A stretch of 14,805 nucleotides of DNA from an uncultured Collinsella sp. (GTDB lineage: Bacteria > Actinomycetota > Coriobacteriia > Coriobacteriales > Coriobacteriaceae): positions 1 through 14,805 of the forward strand of contig URWC01000035.1 in the NCBI GenBank assembly GCA_900551555.1. The letters are read 5' to 3'. How positions within the stretch are numbered: the first letter of the stretch is position 1; each line of letters opens with the position of its first letter. Below the pieces are notes generated by a model that saw only the letters and a program-made list of their open reading frames with translations, was not told where the DNA came from and made no database searches. The position numbers and the translations under genes are program-made. This document shows, piece after piece, positions 6,092 through 13,419 of the stretch.

Positions 6092-7477
6092 GTGGATCTC
6101 AATAGGCTGATTCTGGGCAAGAGCTACAACTCTACCAAGGTCTTTCGTACCGCTCAGCATGTGGTTCAAGCCATTTTGCTCGGTATTGTCGTTCCGCTGC
6201 TTATCCTGCTGCTCATCTGGGATCTAACCGATAATCCCAATCCCGTTCCGGCCGTTGTCGTCATTGCCGGCTTGGTCATGCTGTGCTTCTTCTTCTCGTA
6301 CGTCTTTGTCGTTCCCGACGACCTCACATCGAGCGCAACCGACCGCACGCTCGCCATCGCTTCAAAAATATTCGCCTACACGTCGCGCGGCCTTACGCCC
6401 GAAGCTGCCCTGGGCGCCTCTAAGATCATCCTGTCCGAAACTATCGCCTCTGCCATCTGCTTTACCGACGGCAAGCAGGTGTTGGCAAGCTGGGGCGAGG
6501 ACTCGGCAAAATGCCCCGCGGGCACCCCGGTGGTGCTGCGGACTACGCTCAACGTGATCAACAGCGGTGAGCAAAGCGTGTTCTCGCGCGATGCCTCGAC
6601 CGAGACAGGTGGCTACTTTCCGCGCCTGCGCGCCGGTATTGTCGCACCGCTTACCGTGCGCGGGCATTGCGTGGGCACGCTCGAGCTGTATTATCCCCGT
6701 CTGAGCAGCATCGATATGCGCCAGACGGCGCTTGCCTCGGGCTTTGCCGACCTCATTTCCACGCAGCTTGCGAGCTTTGAGCTCGAGCGCCAGGACGAGC
6801 TTACGGCCCGCGTGGAGCTGCGCGCCTTACAATCGCAGGTCGATCCTCATTTTCTGTTTAACACCATCAGCACCATCGTGTCGCTCGTGCGTACCGAGCC
6901 GGACAAGGCCAGGTCGCTGCTGATCGACTTTTCCAATTACTACCGTCAGACGCTTTCTGATTCCGATACCCTCACAACGCTCGAGCACGAGGTGGAACAG
7001 GGCACTCGCTATATCAATCTTATGCAGGCTCGTTATGGCGACGGCCGTCTGCGCGTCTCGGTCGATATCGACTTTGAGGTGCGCGACAGCCTGGTGCCGC
7101 CGTTTATCTTGCAGCCGTTGCTCGAAAACTGCATCAAGCACGCGCAGCGCGAGACCGAGCCGCTTTCTATTCATGTTAGGGCTTTCGAGACCGATGACGG
7201 TTTGGAGATCATCGTCGAGGACGACGGCATCGGCATGAGCGAAGAAGTCTGCGCGCATCTGTTTGAGCAGCATCGCCTGGAGGAGCCCGAGAGCATTACC
7301 GCCGACGGCTCCGTCAAGCGAGGTTGCGGCCTGGCGCTCTTCAACGTGCTTCAGCGCATCCATTTCTTTTACGGAGAAGATTCCGGCATGCGCGTGAAGT
7401 CCCAGGAGGGCGTGGGAACGCAGGTCATCGTCGAGCTGAACGGCGAGCCGCATGAGCCCGCGCCGTTGACGGCGTAG
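6092..7477 (+). CDS. LytS-type sensor histidine kinase (first system)
   Basis: The 461-residue kinase has two hydrophobic segments (about 24-43 and 51-74), then a GAF-like domain (about 85-230). A His_kinase domain of the LytS/YehU type carries the phospho-accepting His253 in VDPHFLFN, and a C-terminal ATPase domain follows. The ATPase shows the N box LLENCIKHA (Asn346), DDGIGM (378-382) and GCGLALFN (411-418). It should autophosphorylate and pass phosphate to the regulator encoded 38 nt downstream. Classic LytS and BtsS have a five-helix 5TMR-LYT input, which is absent here. The signal is unknown and may be read by the GAF-like domain or the short membrane part. GTG at 6092 is preferred for its ribosome-site spacing. 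ATG at 6086 would add two residues. It is a clear paralogue of the kinase at 12004-13347. Confidence 0.92.
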   Translation: MDLNRLILGKSYNSTKVFRTAQHVVQAILLGIVVPLLILLLIWDLTDNPNPVPAVVVIAGLVMLCFFFSYVFVVPDDLTSSATDRTLAIASKIFAYTSRGLTPEAALGASKIILSETIASAICFTDGKQVLASWGEDSAKCPAGTPVVLRTTLNVINSGEQSVFSRDASTETGGYFPRLRAGIVAPLTVRGHCVGTLELYYPRLSSIDMRQTALASGFADLISTQLASFELERQDELTARVELRALQSQVDPHFLFNTISTIVSLVRTEPDKARSLLIDFSNYYRQTLSDSDTLTTLEHEVEQGTRYINLMQARYGDGRLRVSVDIDFEVRDSLVPPFILQPLLENCIKHAQRETEPLSIHVRAFETDDGLEIIVEDDGIGMSEEVCAHLFEQHRLEEPESITADGSVKRGCGLALFNVLQRIHFFYGEDSGMRVKSQEGVGTQVIVELNGEPHEPAPLTA

Positions 7478-7515
7478 CACGCGGTTGGATTGAGAGAAAA
7501 AGAGGGGAAGCACAT

Positions 7516-8250
7516 ATGTCCGAAGGCTGGAACATCTTGGTGGTTGATGACGAACCTCCCATTAGGGCCGAGCTACGCTATCTGTTGGAAAAGGATACGC
7601 GTGTGGGCCAGATTGCCGAGGCGGGCAATGTCACCGAAGCCGTGGAGTCGATTCTGTCGAACAAGCCCGACGTGCTGTTTTTAGACATTACCATGCCCGG
7701 TCGCTCGGGAATTGAGCTTGCCGAGACGCTGCAGAACCTAAAGACGCCGCCGGTGGTTGTGTTTGTGACGGCGTTTGCCGAGTATGCGGCCGATGCCTAT
7801 AACCTCGATGCCGTCGATTATGTCGTCAAGCCGGTCGAGGACGCACGCCTGTCAAAGGCACTCGACAAGATCGAGGCAGCCTTGGGTGTCCGTCGTGTTA
7901 TCCACGCTCCGCGCCAGCCTTTGCGTCTGACGGTGGACCGCGGGGGCAAAAAGGTGTTCATTCCCGCCGCAGACGTCTGCTACTTTGAGGCGCGTGCCGA
8001 TTTTTGCAACGCCGTCTGCGCCGAGGGAACATACCTGATCAATGAGTCGATTTCCTCGCTCGAGCGGCGCCTGGCCCCCGAGGGCTTTATCCGTGTCCAC
8101 CGCAGCTATCTGGTCAATTTGGAGGACGTGCACAATGTCGAGATCGGTTCCACGGGTCTTATGGAGCTCAGGCTCGATCGCGTAACCTCGACGGTGCCCG
8201 TGTCCCGCCGTCGCGCTGCCGAGGTTAAAGCACACTTGGGGCTTGCGTAG
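7516..8250 (+). CDS. LytTR-family response regulator (first system)
   Basis: The 244-residue protein has an N-terminal receiver domain (about 6-123). It shows the acidic pair Asp11-Asp12 in VVDDE, the phosphorylation site Asp57 in FLDITMPG, Thr85 and Lys105 in VKPVE. A LytTR DNA-binding domain (about 135-243) follows, with the family hallmarks FIRVHRSYLVN (191-201) and VPVSRRR (227-233). It should bind promoter DNA after phosphorylation by the kinase encoded 38 nt upstream. AGAGGGG at 7501-7507 serves the ATG. Of 7 phenylalanine codons 6 are TTT, unlike the permease and amidohydrolase genes. Target genes cannot be named. Its own operon and the neighbouring phospholipase-like gene are candidates. 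Confidence 0.94.
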   Translation: MSEGWNILVVDDEPPIRAELRYLLEKDTRVGQIAEAGNVTEAVESILSNKPDVLFLDITMPGRSGIELAETLQNLKTPPVVVFVTAFAEYAADAYNLDAVDYVVKPVEDARLSKALDKIEAALGVRRVIHAPRQPLRLTVDRGGKKVFIPAADVCYFEARADFCNAVCAEGTYLINESISSLERRLAPEGFIRVHRSYLVNLEDVHNVEIGSTGLMELRLDRVTSTVPVSRRRAAEVKAHLGLA

Positions 8251-8270
8251 ACGGTCTGCGTGCCGTCGTT
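8250..8270 (+). terminator. Weak hairpin at the end of the first regulator gene
   Basis: GACGG (8250-8254) pairs with CCGTC (8263-8267), followed by GTTT. The stem is only 5 bp and begins in the stop codon, so termination here is doubtful. Confidence 0.25.
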
Positions 8271-8283
8271 TACCATCGCAGGT

Positions 8284-8310
8284 TTGGCATGGGCGCGCGG
8301 TGGGCATAAT
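8284..8310 (+). promoter_or_regulatory. Candidate promoter of the phospholipase-like gene
   Basis: TTGGCA (8284-8289) and CATAAT (8305-8310) are separated by 15 nt, slightly short. The -10 lies 33 nt before the start codon. The surrounding GGGCATAATGG resembles GGGTACGATGA at 9339-9349 and GGGTATGATGG at 10738-10748, both upstream of other genes. Confidence 0.4.
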
Positions 8311-8342
8311 GGGTGGCATCGAATGAAATCGAAAGGATCATT

Positions 8343-9287
8343 ATGCCCGCGCTTATCACCCATCATCTGTTTGGCGAGGAAAGCATCGACCGTCTTCCGC
8401 AGGGCGTCATCACGTCCGATGAAGAGCGCATTGCCTTTATCTTGGGCAACCAAGGCCCCGACCCGTTTTTCTTTCACATTCTGACACCGCGTGTTTCCGA
8501 CTGCACGCTGCTGGCGCAGGTCATGCATCGGTCGCGCATGTCTCGCCAGTTCGCGTGCCTGCGCGACGGCGTGTCGCATCTGCTGCCGCGCGACGCCAGC
8601 TTGGGTCGCGCCTTTGCGCTGGGCCTGCTGTCTCATTACGTGCTCGACCGCAACGCCCATCCTTTTGTCTATGAGCAGCAGTTTGGCATCGTGGAGTCCG
8701 ATTCAGAGCTTGAGGATTCGAGCAGTCAGGTTCATGCCGTGATCGAGAGCGACCTGGATGTACTGATGCTGCAGCTTAAACGCGCCGGCGCTACGGTCGA
8801 CGATTACCCGCCGGCGGGCGAGATCGTCACCACCGATCGCATCAATCGCGTGGCCGGCGTGCTGATGAGTTATGTTGCCGGACGCGTGTACGGCATTGAC
8901 ATTCCGGCGGGGGAGTACGGTGCTGCCGTTGCCAATATGCAGCGACTTTACCGCGCGATTGAGCCGGCCGGCTCCGCAAAGACGCGCGCGATCTCGCTGG
9001 TTGAGGGCTTGGTGCACGACTACTCGCTGCTCGATGGCCTTGCCCATCGCGTGACGACGGAGCTGCCCGAGCGCACCGGTAACCTGGGCCATCTGACATG
9101 GAAGAATCCCTTTACCGACGAGGTCTCGAACGAGAGTTTCCCCGAGGTCTTTGATCGCGCGCTGGTCGATTACGAGTGCACGGTCGCACGTTTTATCGAG
9201 ACCGGCGACATGGACGCCGTGACCGGCCACGTCAACTACAGCGGTCGCGTGCTCAATGCCGATGAGGAGTTCGACCGCGAGGAATAG
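8343..9287 (+). CDS. Zinc-dependent phospholipase C-like protein, no signal peptide
   Basis: The 314-residue protein resembles the zinc-dependent phospholipase C family. Many histidine and acidic residues could bind zinc: His7-His8 in LITHHLFG, Asp40 and His45 in NQGPDPFFFH, His98 and Asp102 in GLLSHYVLDRNAHP, His106, and His131 with Glu135 in QVHAVIESDLD. Secreted phospholipases C of Bacillus and Clostridium have a signal peptide and a mature N-terminal Trp ligand. Neither is present, so this protein is probably cytoplasmic and its substrate may not be a phospholipid. ATG at 8343 is chosen over ATG at 8313 because AAAGGAT (8332-8338) lies just before it and MPALITHH begins the family-like sequence. 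It stands alone between the first two-component pair and the transporter gene. Confidence 0.78.
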   Translation: MPALITHHLFGEESIDRLPQGVITSDEERIAFILGNQGPDPFFFHILTPRVSDCTLLAQVMHRSRMSRQFACLRDGVSHLLPRDASLGRAFALGLLSHYVLDRNAHPFVYEQQFGIVESDSELEDSSSQVHAVIESDLDVLMLQLKRAGATVDDYPPAGEIVTTDRINRVAGVLMSYVAGRVYGIDIPAGEYGAAVANMQRLYRAIEPAGSAKTRAISLVEGLVHDYSLLDGLAHRVTTELPERTGNLGHLTWKNPFTDEVSNESFPEVFDRALVDYECTVARFIETGDMDAVTGHVNYSGRVLNADEEFDREE

Positions 9288-9338
9288 GGCCCGTGCGTGC
9301 CCCTTTGCCGAATCCTTACCGGCGGTTCTGGACAATTG

Positions 9339-9349
9339 GGGTACGATGA
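9339..9349 (+). promoter_or_regulatory. Candidate -10 region of the transporter gene
   Basis: TACGAT (9342-9347) sits 41 nt before the transporter start codon within GGGTACGATGA, similar to the sequences before two other genes in the window. No convincing -35 element is visible. Confidence 0.3.
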
Positions 9350-9388
9350 ACTAACTGCATATCGGGCGAATACGAAGGGTCCCTGTCC

Positions 9389-10648
9389 ATGAAATACACC
9401 AAGCTCGAGCGTAACTGGGTTATGTATGATGTGGGCAATTCGGCCCTTGTGCTGCTCAATACCTCGGTGGTGCCCATTTACTTTAACGCCATCAATACCG
9501 GCGCTTCCTCGGCCGACCTGGTGGTCGCCTGGGGCAATGCGCAGACGATCGCCTCGCTGGTCATCGCCATGCTCATGCCCATTCTGGGCGCGCTTGCCGA
9601 CTACGCCGGCAACAAGATCAAGTTCTTCTTGGGCTTCTTCCTCACGGGCCTGGTGCTTTGCCTGGCGCAGGCTATCCCAATGTCCGCCATGGCATTTTTG
9701 ACCGTGTACGTGCTGTGCACCATCGGCCTTAACTCTTCTATGACGTTCTACGACGCCATGCTGCCCGACATTACCACCGACGAGCGCATGGACGCCGTGT
9801 CCAGCTCGGGCTATGCCTGGGGCTATATCGGTTCCACCGTGCCGTTCGTCATCTGCCTGGCGCTCATCATGGGCGGCCCCGCTCTTGGCGTCCCCACCAT
9901 GCTGGCAACGCGTCTGTCGTTTATCATCACTGGCGCCTGGTGGCTCATCTTTACTCTGCCGCTCATTCGCACCTATAAGCAAAAGTACGGTCGCGAGCGC
10001 GGTCCCGAGGACACCATCGGCCACATCGTGGGCGGTGTGTTCTCCGAGGTCGGACACACCATGCGCGAGATCGCCCACAACAAGACCGTGCTGGTCTACA
10101 TGGTCGCGTTCTTCTTCTACATCGACGGCGTGCACACGGTCATTTCCATGGCAACCAGCTACGGCTCGGCTTTGGGCATCGATTCGACGCAGTTGGTGCT
10201 GGCGCTGCTCGTTACGCAGTTTGTTGCTTTTCCGTCTGCCATCATCTACGGCAAGCTCGCCGGACGCGTGGGCACGCTCAACATGATCCTGGTGGCCGTC
10301 GCCGCCTACATGGGCATTGTGCTGTTCGCCGCGTTCTTCCTAAAGACCGCCTTCGAATTCTGGGTGCTTGCCATTATGGTCGGCCTGTTCCAGGGCGGCG
10401 TGCAGGCGCTCAGCCGTAGCTACTTTGGCCGCATTATCCCTAAGGAAAAATCCAACGAGTACTACGGCTTCTTTGACATCTTTGGTCGTTATGCAAGCGT
10501 CATGGGCACCTTCCTGGTGTCGGTCGTCACCTCGCTGACCGGCAACCCGTCGCTGGGCGTCCTTTCCATTGGTGTGCTGCTGGTCGTTGGCTTTATGCTG
10601 CTGGTCCGCCTGTCCCGCATGACTCGGGCGGCAGGGCATGCCGCATAG
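9389..10648 (+). CDS. UMF1/Atg22-family MFS transporter
   Basis: The 419-residue membrane protein has about 12 helices. Its motifs are those of the UMF1 subfamily of the major facilitator superfamily, relatives of the yeast vacuolar effluxer Atg22: YDVGNSA (13-19) at the N-terminus, FYDAMLPDIT (120-129), and FQGGVQALSRSYFGRIIPK (333-351) followed by NEYYGFFDIFGRYASVMG (355-372). Yeast Atg22 releases amino acids from the vacuole. Substrates of the bacterial members are mostly unknown. The middle loop (about 193-230) is hydrophilic and charged, as in MFS proteins. GAAGGG (9374-9379) precedes the ATG by 9 nt. It stands alone, about 100 nt after the phospholipase-like gene. Its link to the signalling genes on both sides is only positional. 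Confidence 0.9.
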   Translation: MKYTKLERNWVMYDVGNSALVLLNTSVVPIYFNAINTGASSADLVVAWGNAQTIASLVIAMLMPILGALADYAGNKIKFFLGFFLTGLVLCLAQAIPMSAMAFLTVYVLCTIGLNSSMTFYDAMLPDITTDERMDAVSSSGYAWGYIGSTVPFVICLALIMGGPALGVPTMLATRLSFIITGAWWLIFTLPLIRTYKQKYGRERGPEDTIGHIVGGVFSEVGHTMREIAHNKTVLVYMVAFFFYIDGVHTVISMATSYGSALGIDSTQLVLALLVTQFVAFPSAIIYGKLAGRVGTLNMILVAVAAYMGIVLFAAFFLKTAFEFWVLAIMVGLFQGGVQALSRSYFGRIIPKEKSNEYYGFFDIFGRYASVMGTFLVSVVTSLTGNPSLGVLSIGVLLVVGFMLLVRLSRMTRAAGHAA

Positions 10649-10704
10649 GAGCGAGCGGCTATTGTGCCTGTCCACGGTACTCTTTTGGGGTTATCCGCAA
10701 TAAA

Positions 10705-10725
10705 CATTGCGACTTGCGAGCAATG
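10705..10725. promoter_or_regulatory. Inverted repeat upstream of the glycosyltransferase-kinase operon
   Basis: CATTGC (10705-10710) pairs with GCAATG (10720-10725) across 9 nt. An inner TTGC-GA-GCAA lies at 10714-10723. A -10-like TATGAT follows at 10741-10746. The ATTGC...GCAAT half-sites are the same as in the palindrome upstream of the first kinase gene. Confidence 0.4.
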
Positions 10726-10762
10726 ATTTGCCCAAGTGGGTATGATGGAATCAGCTAGGTCG

Positions 10763-10800
10763 CGGGGCGTCGCCTGTGTTTGGCGGCGTCCCGTTTTTGT
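10763..10800 (+). terminator. Intrinsic terminator 20 nt before the glycosyltransferase gene
   Basis: CGGGGCGTCGCC (10763-10774) pairs with GGCGGCGTCCCG (10782-10793) through 12 bp including two G-U wobbles. The loop is 7 nt and TTTTTGT follows. It could end the transporter transcript, whose stop is 114 nt upstream. Because TATGAT at 10741-10746 precedes it and the next gene starts at 10820, it may instead be a leader attenuator. Confidence 0.85.
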
Positions 10801-10819
10801 GTTGCAGGGAGGGTAAGGC

Positions 10820-12007
10820 ATGAACGCCACAGTCGTGATTCCAACGTATTGGGCGGGCGATGACGCTTGCGCAAACGCCCCTGGCACCTATGACCATTCG
10901 ACGCGACTCAACGCCGACAATCCCGAACTCGACCGCTGTCTGGCCTCGCTTGAGCAGGTACGTGACATCCCGCGCATCATCCTTTTGGTGGTCTGTCCCG
11001 TTTCTGCCACAGCCGATGTGTCGCTGCGCGTGCACGAGATTGTCGACGCGCATCCCACGCTCAAGGTCACCGTTGTCACCAACACCCAGGCCTCGCGCAT
11101 TGCAGACCGGGTTGCTCAGATCGCGCCCAAGGGTTCGGGCGAGTGCGTGAGCCTGCGAGGCTACGGTGCCATCCGCAACATGGGGCTAGCCTGTGCCGCT
11201 GTGCTGGGGCATGACGCGGTTATCTTTTTGGATGACGATGAGACTGTCATCGACGCCGACTTTATGAAGCGCGCGACCTATGCGTTGGGGCAGCAGACGC
11301 GTCAGGGCTTGCCGATCTTGGTCAAGAGCGGCTATTTCTACGATCGCGACGGCTCGCCGCTGGCTCCCACGGACAAGGCGGGCATCTGCCATCGTTGGTG
11401 GACCAAGCGCATCGAGTTCAACCGTTGGATGAAAAAGGCGCTCTCGGGCACCCGCATCTCGCGCTCCAACTACGTGTGCGGCGGCCTGATGGCCCTGCAC
11501 GCCCGCGCCTTTACGCGTGTAGCCTTTGACCCGTTTATCACCCGCGGCGAGGACTTGGATTACCTCTTTAACATGCGCATGTTTGGCTACGACGTGTGGT
11601 TCGATAACGAGTGGACCGTGCGCCATCTGCCTCCGGAGTCCGAAAAGCGCTCACCGCGCTTTATGCAGGATGTATACCGTTGGTACTACGAACGGGCCAA
11701 GTTGACATTCGCCGCGCATCAAAAGGAGCTCATTCCCGTTACGGCGGCATCGCTCATGCCCTACCCGGGCCCGTGGATTTCGCGCGAGCTCGACGACCGC
11801 GTGCGCAAGACCGCTATGGTCCGCAGCGTGTTTACCCGCGAGCATGAGGGCTACCTGCGCATCTGGCGCCATGGTATCGGCGAGGCAAAGGCCTATGCGC
11901 GCCAAAACGCTGCAAGCTATCTGCGTTTCCAGAGCTTTTGGCCCAAGATCATGGACGGGCTTTGGCGTGACGCACAACTGATCAGTATCCTGGAGGGGGC
12001 CGAATGA
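10820..12007 (+). CDS. GT-A (family 2-like) glycosyltransferase
   Basis: The 395-residue protein starts with the nucleotide-sugar-binding strand typical of GT-A enzymes (ATVVIPTYW, 3-11). It has a metal-binding acidic cluster DDD at 138-140 in IFLDDDETV. TRGEDLDYLFNMRMFGYDVWF (241-261) carries the ED motif that often holds the catalytic base. No membrane helix is obvious, so it should act at the cytoplasmic face, adding sugar to an envelope polymer, lipid or protein. The acceptor is unknown. GGAGGG at 10808-10813 serves the ATG. Its stop overlaps the next start as ATGA (12004-12007), so the downstream kinase is translationally coupled. That pairing suggests the sensor system and the glycosyltransferase work in one process, perhaps envelope modification. 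A terminator-like hairpin stands between the likely promoter and this gene. Confidence 0.85.
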   Translation: MNATVVIPTYWAGDDACANAPGTYDHSTRLNADNPELDRCLASLEQVRDIPRIILLVVCPVSATADVSLRVHEIVDAHPTLKVTVVTNTQASRIADRVAQIAPKGSGECVSLRGYGAIRNMGLACAAVLGHDAVIFLDDDETVIDADFMKRATYALGQQTRQGLPILVKSGYFYDRDGSPLAPTDKAGICHRWWTKRIEFNRWMKKALSGTRISRSNYVCGGLMALHARAFTRVAFDPFITRGEDLDYLFNMRMFGYDVWFDNEWTVRHLPPESEKRSPRFMQDVYRWYYERAKLTFAAHQKELIPVTAASLMPYPGPWISRELDDRVRKTAMVRSVFTREHEGYLRIWRHGIGEAKAYARQNAASYLRFQSFWPKIMDGLWRDAQLISILEGAE

Positions 12008-13347
12008 TCGACCGCCGCGCCCAGCGCGATAGTTCAATATCAATCTTTCGCATCATTGCCGTTGGCTGCGCCATTTGCGTGCTGGTGTACTTTATTTTTG
12101 CCTTGGTGACCGGTATCGAGCCGATCGCCACGGTGATTGCCTGCGCGCTGCTGTGCATCTTTCTGTGCATCTTTATTTTTTTGACGCTCAATCCCGATTC
12201 GGTGCGCTCCCAGTACACCGAGGAGACGCTCTCGGTGGCCTCGGCCATGCTCGAGGACATTAAGGGCGGTCTGACGCAGGAGTCGGCGCGTTTGGTGTGC
12301 CGGCGCATTTTGCCCGAGACGCGCGCCATGACGGTGGCCATCACCGACGAGGGCAACGTGCTTGCCTGCGCGGGAGAGCTTGAGGAAAAACTACTGCCAG
12401 ATTCTCCCATCCACACGCTTGCCACACGCTACGTTATCGAACATGGCATCGTGCAGTCGTTCAACCGTATGGTGGATGTCGTGGGCTCGGATGGCTCGCA
12501 CCACCAAGTCCCCGCCGGCATTATCGCCCCCATCAAGGTGGGCGATCGTACCGTCGGCACGCTCAAGTTCTACTACAAGACCCCGCGCGCCGTCGACCGT
12601 ACCCAGTACGCGCTTGCCTCGGGCTTTGCCGAGATCTTGTCCACGCAGCTCGCCATCCACGAGCTCGAGGTGCAAAAGGAACTCACGGCGCGCGCCGAGG
12701 TGCGTGCACTGCAGGCGCAGATTAACCCGCACTTCCTGTTCAACACGCTGAACACCATTGCATCGTTTACGCGCACCGACCCGCTGCGGGCCCGCGAACT
12801 GCTTCGTGAGTTCTCATCGTTCTATCGTGCCACACTCGACAACTCGGGATCGCTTATTCCGGTCTCGCGCGAGGTCGCACAGACCAAGCGCTACCTTACC
12901 TTTGAGAAGGCCCGCTTTGGCGAGGACCGCGTGCTTGCGACGTTCGATGTGTCCGAGGACGTGGAAGATACGCTGGTGCCGGCGTTCGTGATCCAGCCGA
13001 TTGTCGAGAACGCCGTGCGTCATGGTATGGGCGATGACGACGCCCTGAGGATCGACGTGACCGTTCACCAAGACGGCGAGGATGCAATCTTGATTGCCGT
13101 GGCCGATAATGGCGTGGGCATGGATGAGGGTACCGCCGCCAGACTGTTTGACGAGCGCTCTGCCCGTCCCGACGCCAGCTCTCCCCAGGGTGGCGGCGCC
13201 GGTGTGGCCATGCACAATATTTCGGAGCGCATCCATCGCTTTTATGGGCCGCACTCCTATACGCGTGTCGAATCGGCGCCGGGCAAGGGCACCAAAGTGC
13301 TTCTTCATCTTGATTTGTCAGAGAGCATCTTCGACATTCAAGAGTAA
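12004..13347 (+). CDS. LytS-type sensor histidine kinase (second system)
   Basis: The 447-residue kinase has two hydrophobic segments (about 14-35 and 40-62) and a GAF-like domain (about 70-215). A His_kinase domain carries His243 in INPHFLFNTLN. The ATPase domain shows the N box IVENAVRHG (Asn336), DNGVGM (368-373) and GGGAGVAMHN (396-405). It has the same order of parts as the kinase at 6092-7477. The stretch ALASGFA-(D/E)-x-x-STQLA is shared almost exactly and the kinase cores align without gaps by eye, so the two are paralogues. The start overlaps the glycosyltransferase stop (ATGA). The upstream GGAGG lies inside the glycosyltransferase's last codons. It should phosphorylate the LytTR regulator encoded 72 nt downstream. 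The signal is unknown, and the 5TMR-LYT input of classic LytS is missing. Confidence 0.93.
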   Translation: MIDRRAQRDSSISIFRIIAVGCAICVLVYFIFALVTGIEPIATVIACALLCIFLCIFIFLTLNPDSVRSQYTEETLSVASAMLEDIKGGLTQESARLVCRRILPETRAMTVAITDEGNVLACAGELEEKLLPDSPIHTLATRYVIEHGIVQSFNRMVDVVGSDGSHHQVPAGIIAPIKVGDRTVGTLKFYYKTPRAVDRTQYALASGFAEILSTQLAIHELEVQKELTARAEVRALQAQINPHFLFNTLNTIASFTRTDPLRARELLREFSSFYRATLDNSGSLIPVSREVAQTKRYLTFEKARFGEDRVLATFDVSEDVEDTLVPAFVIQPIVENAVRHGMGDDDALRIDVTVHQDGEDAILIAVADNGVGMDEGTAARLFDERSARPDASSPQGGGAGVAMHNISERIHRFYGPHSYTRVESAPGKGTKVLLHLDLSESIFDIQE

Positions 13348-13356
13348 AATAAAAGG

Positions 13357-13394
13357 CTACGGGCTCAACGTCATGCGACGGATGCCCGGCGTAG
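13357..13394 (+). other. Structured spacer between second kinase and regulator genes
   Basis: CTACG (13357-13361) pairs with CGTAG (13390-13394). Inside it CGTC (13369-13372) pairs with GACG (13377-13380) around a 4-nt loop, and short G-C pairs can form between. No T-run follows. It may tune regulator expression relative to the kinase. Confidence 0.35.
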
Positions 13395-13419
13395 TTAGTT
13401 GACGAAAGGTTTTATCCCT

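Noticed and set aside
4648..6120. 490-codon minus-strand frame opposite the amidohydrolase gene
   Set aside because: It is a shadow of strong codon bias on the other strand. Its translation is a low-complexity mix of V, D, G, A and L, and the plus-strand gene has a full catalytic motif set.
13399..13419. TTG start for the second response regulator, adding seven residues
   Set aside because: It overlaps the likely ribosome site GAAAGG, and the added residues are not part of a receiver domain. ATG at 13420 fits better.
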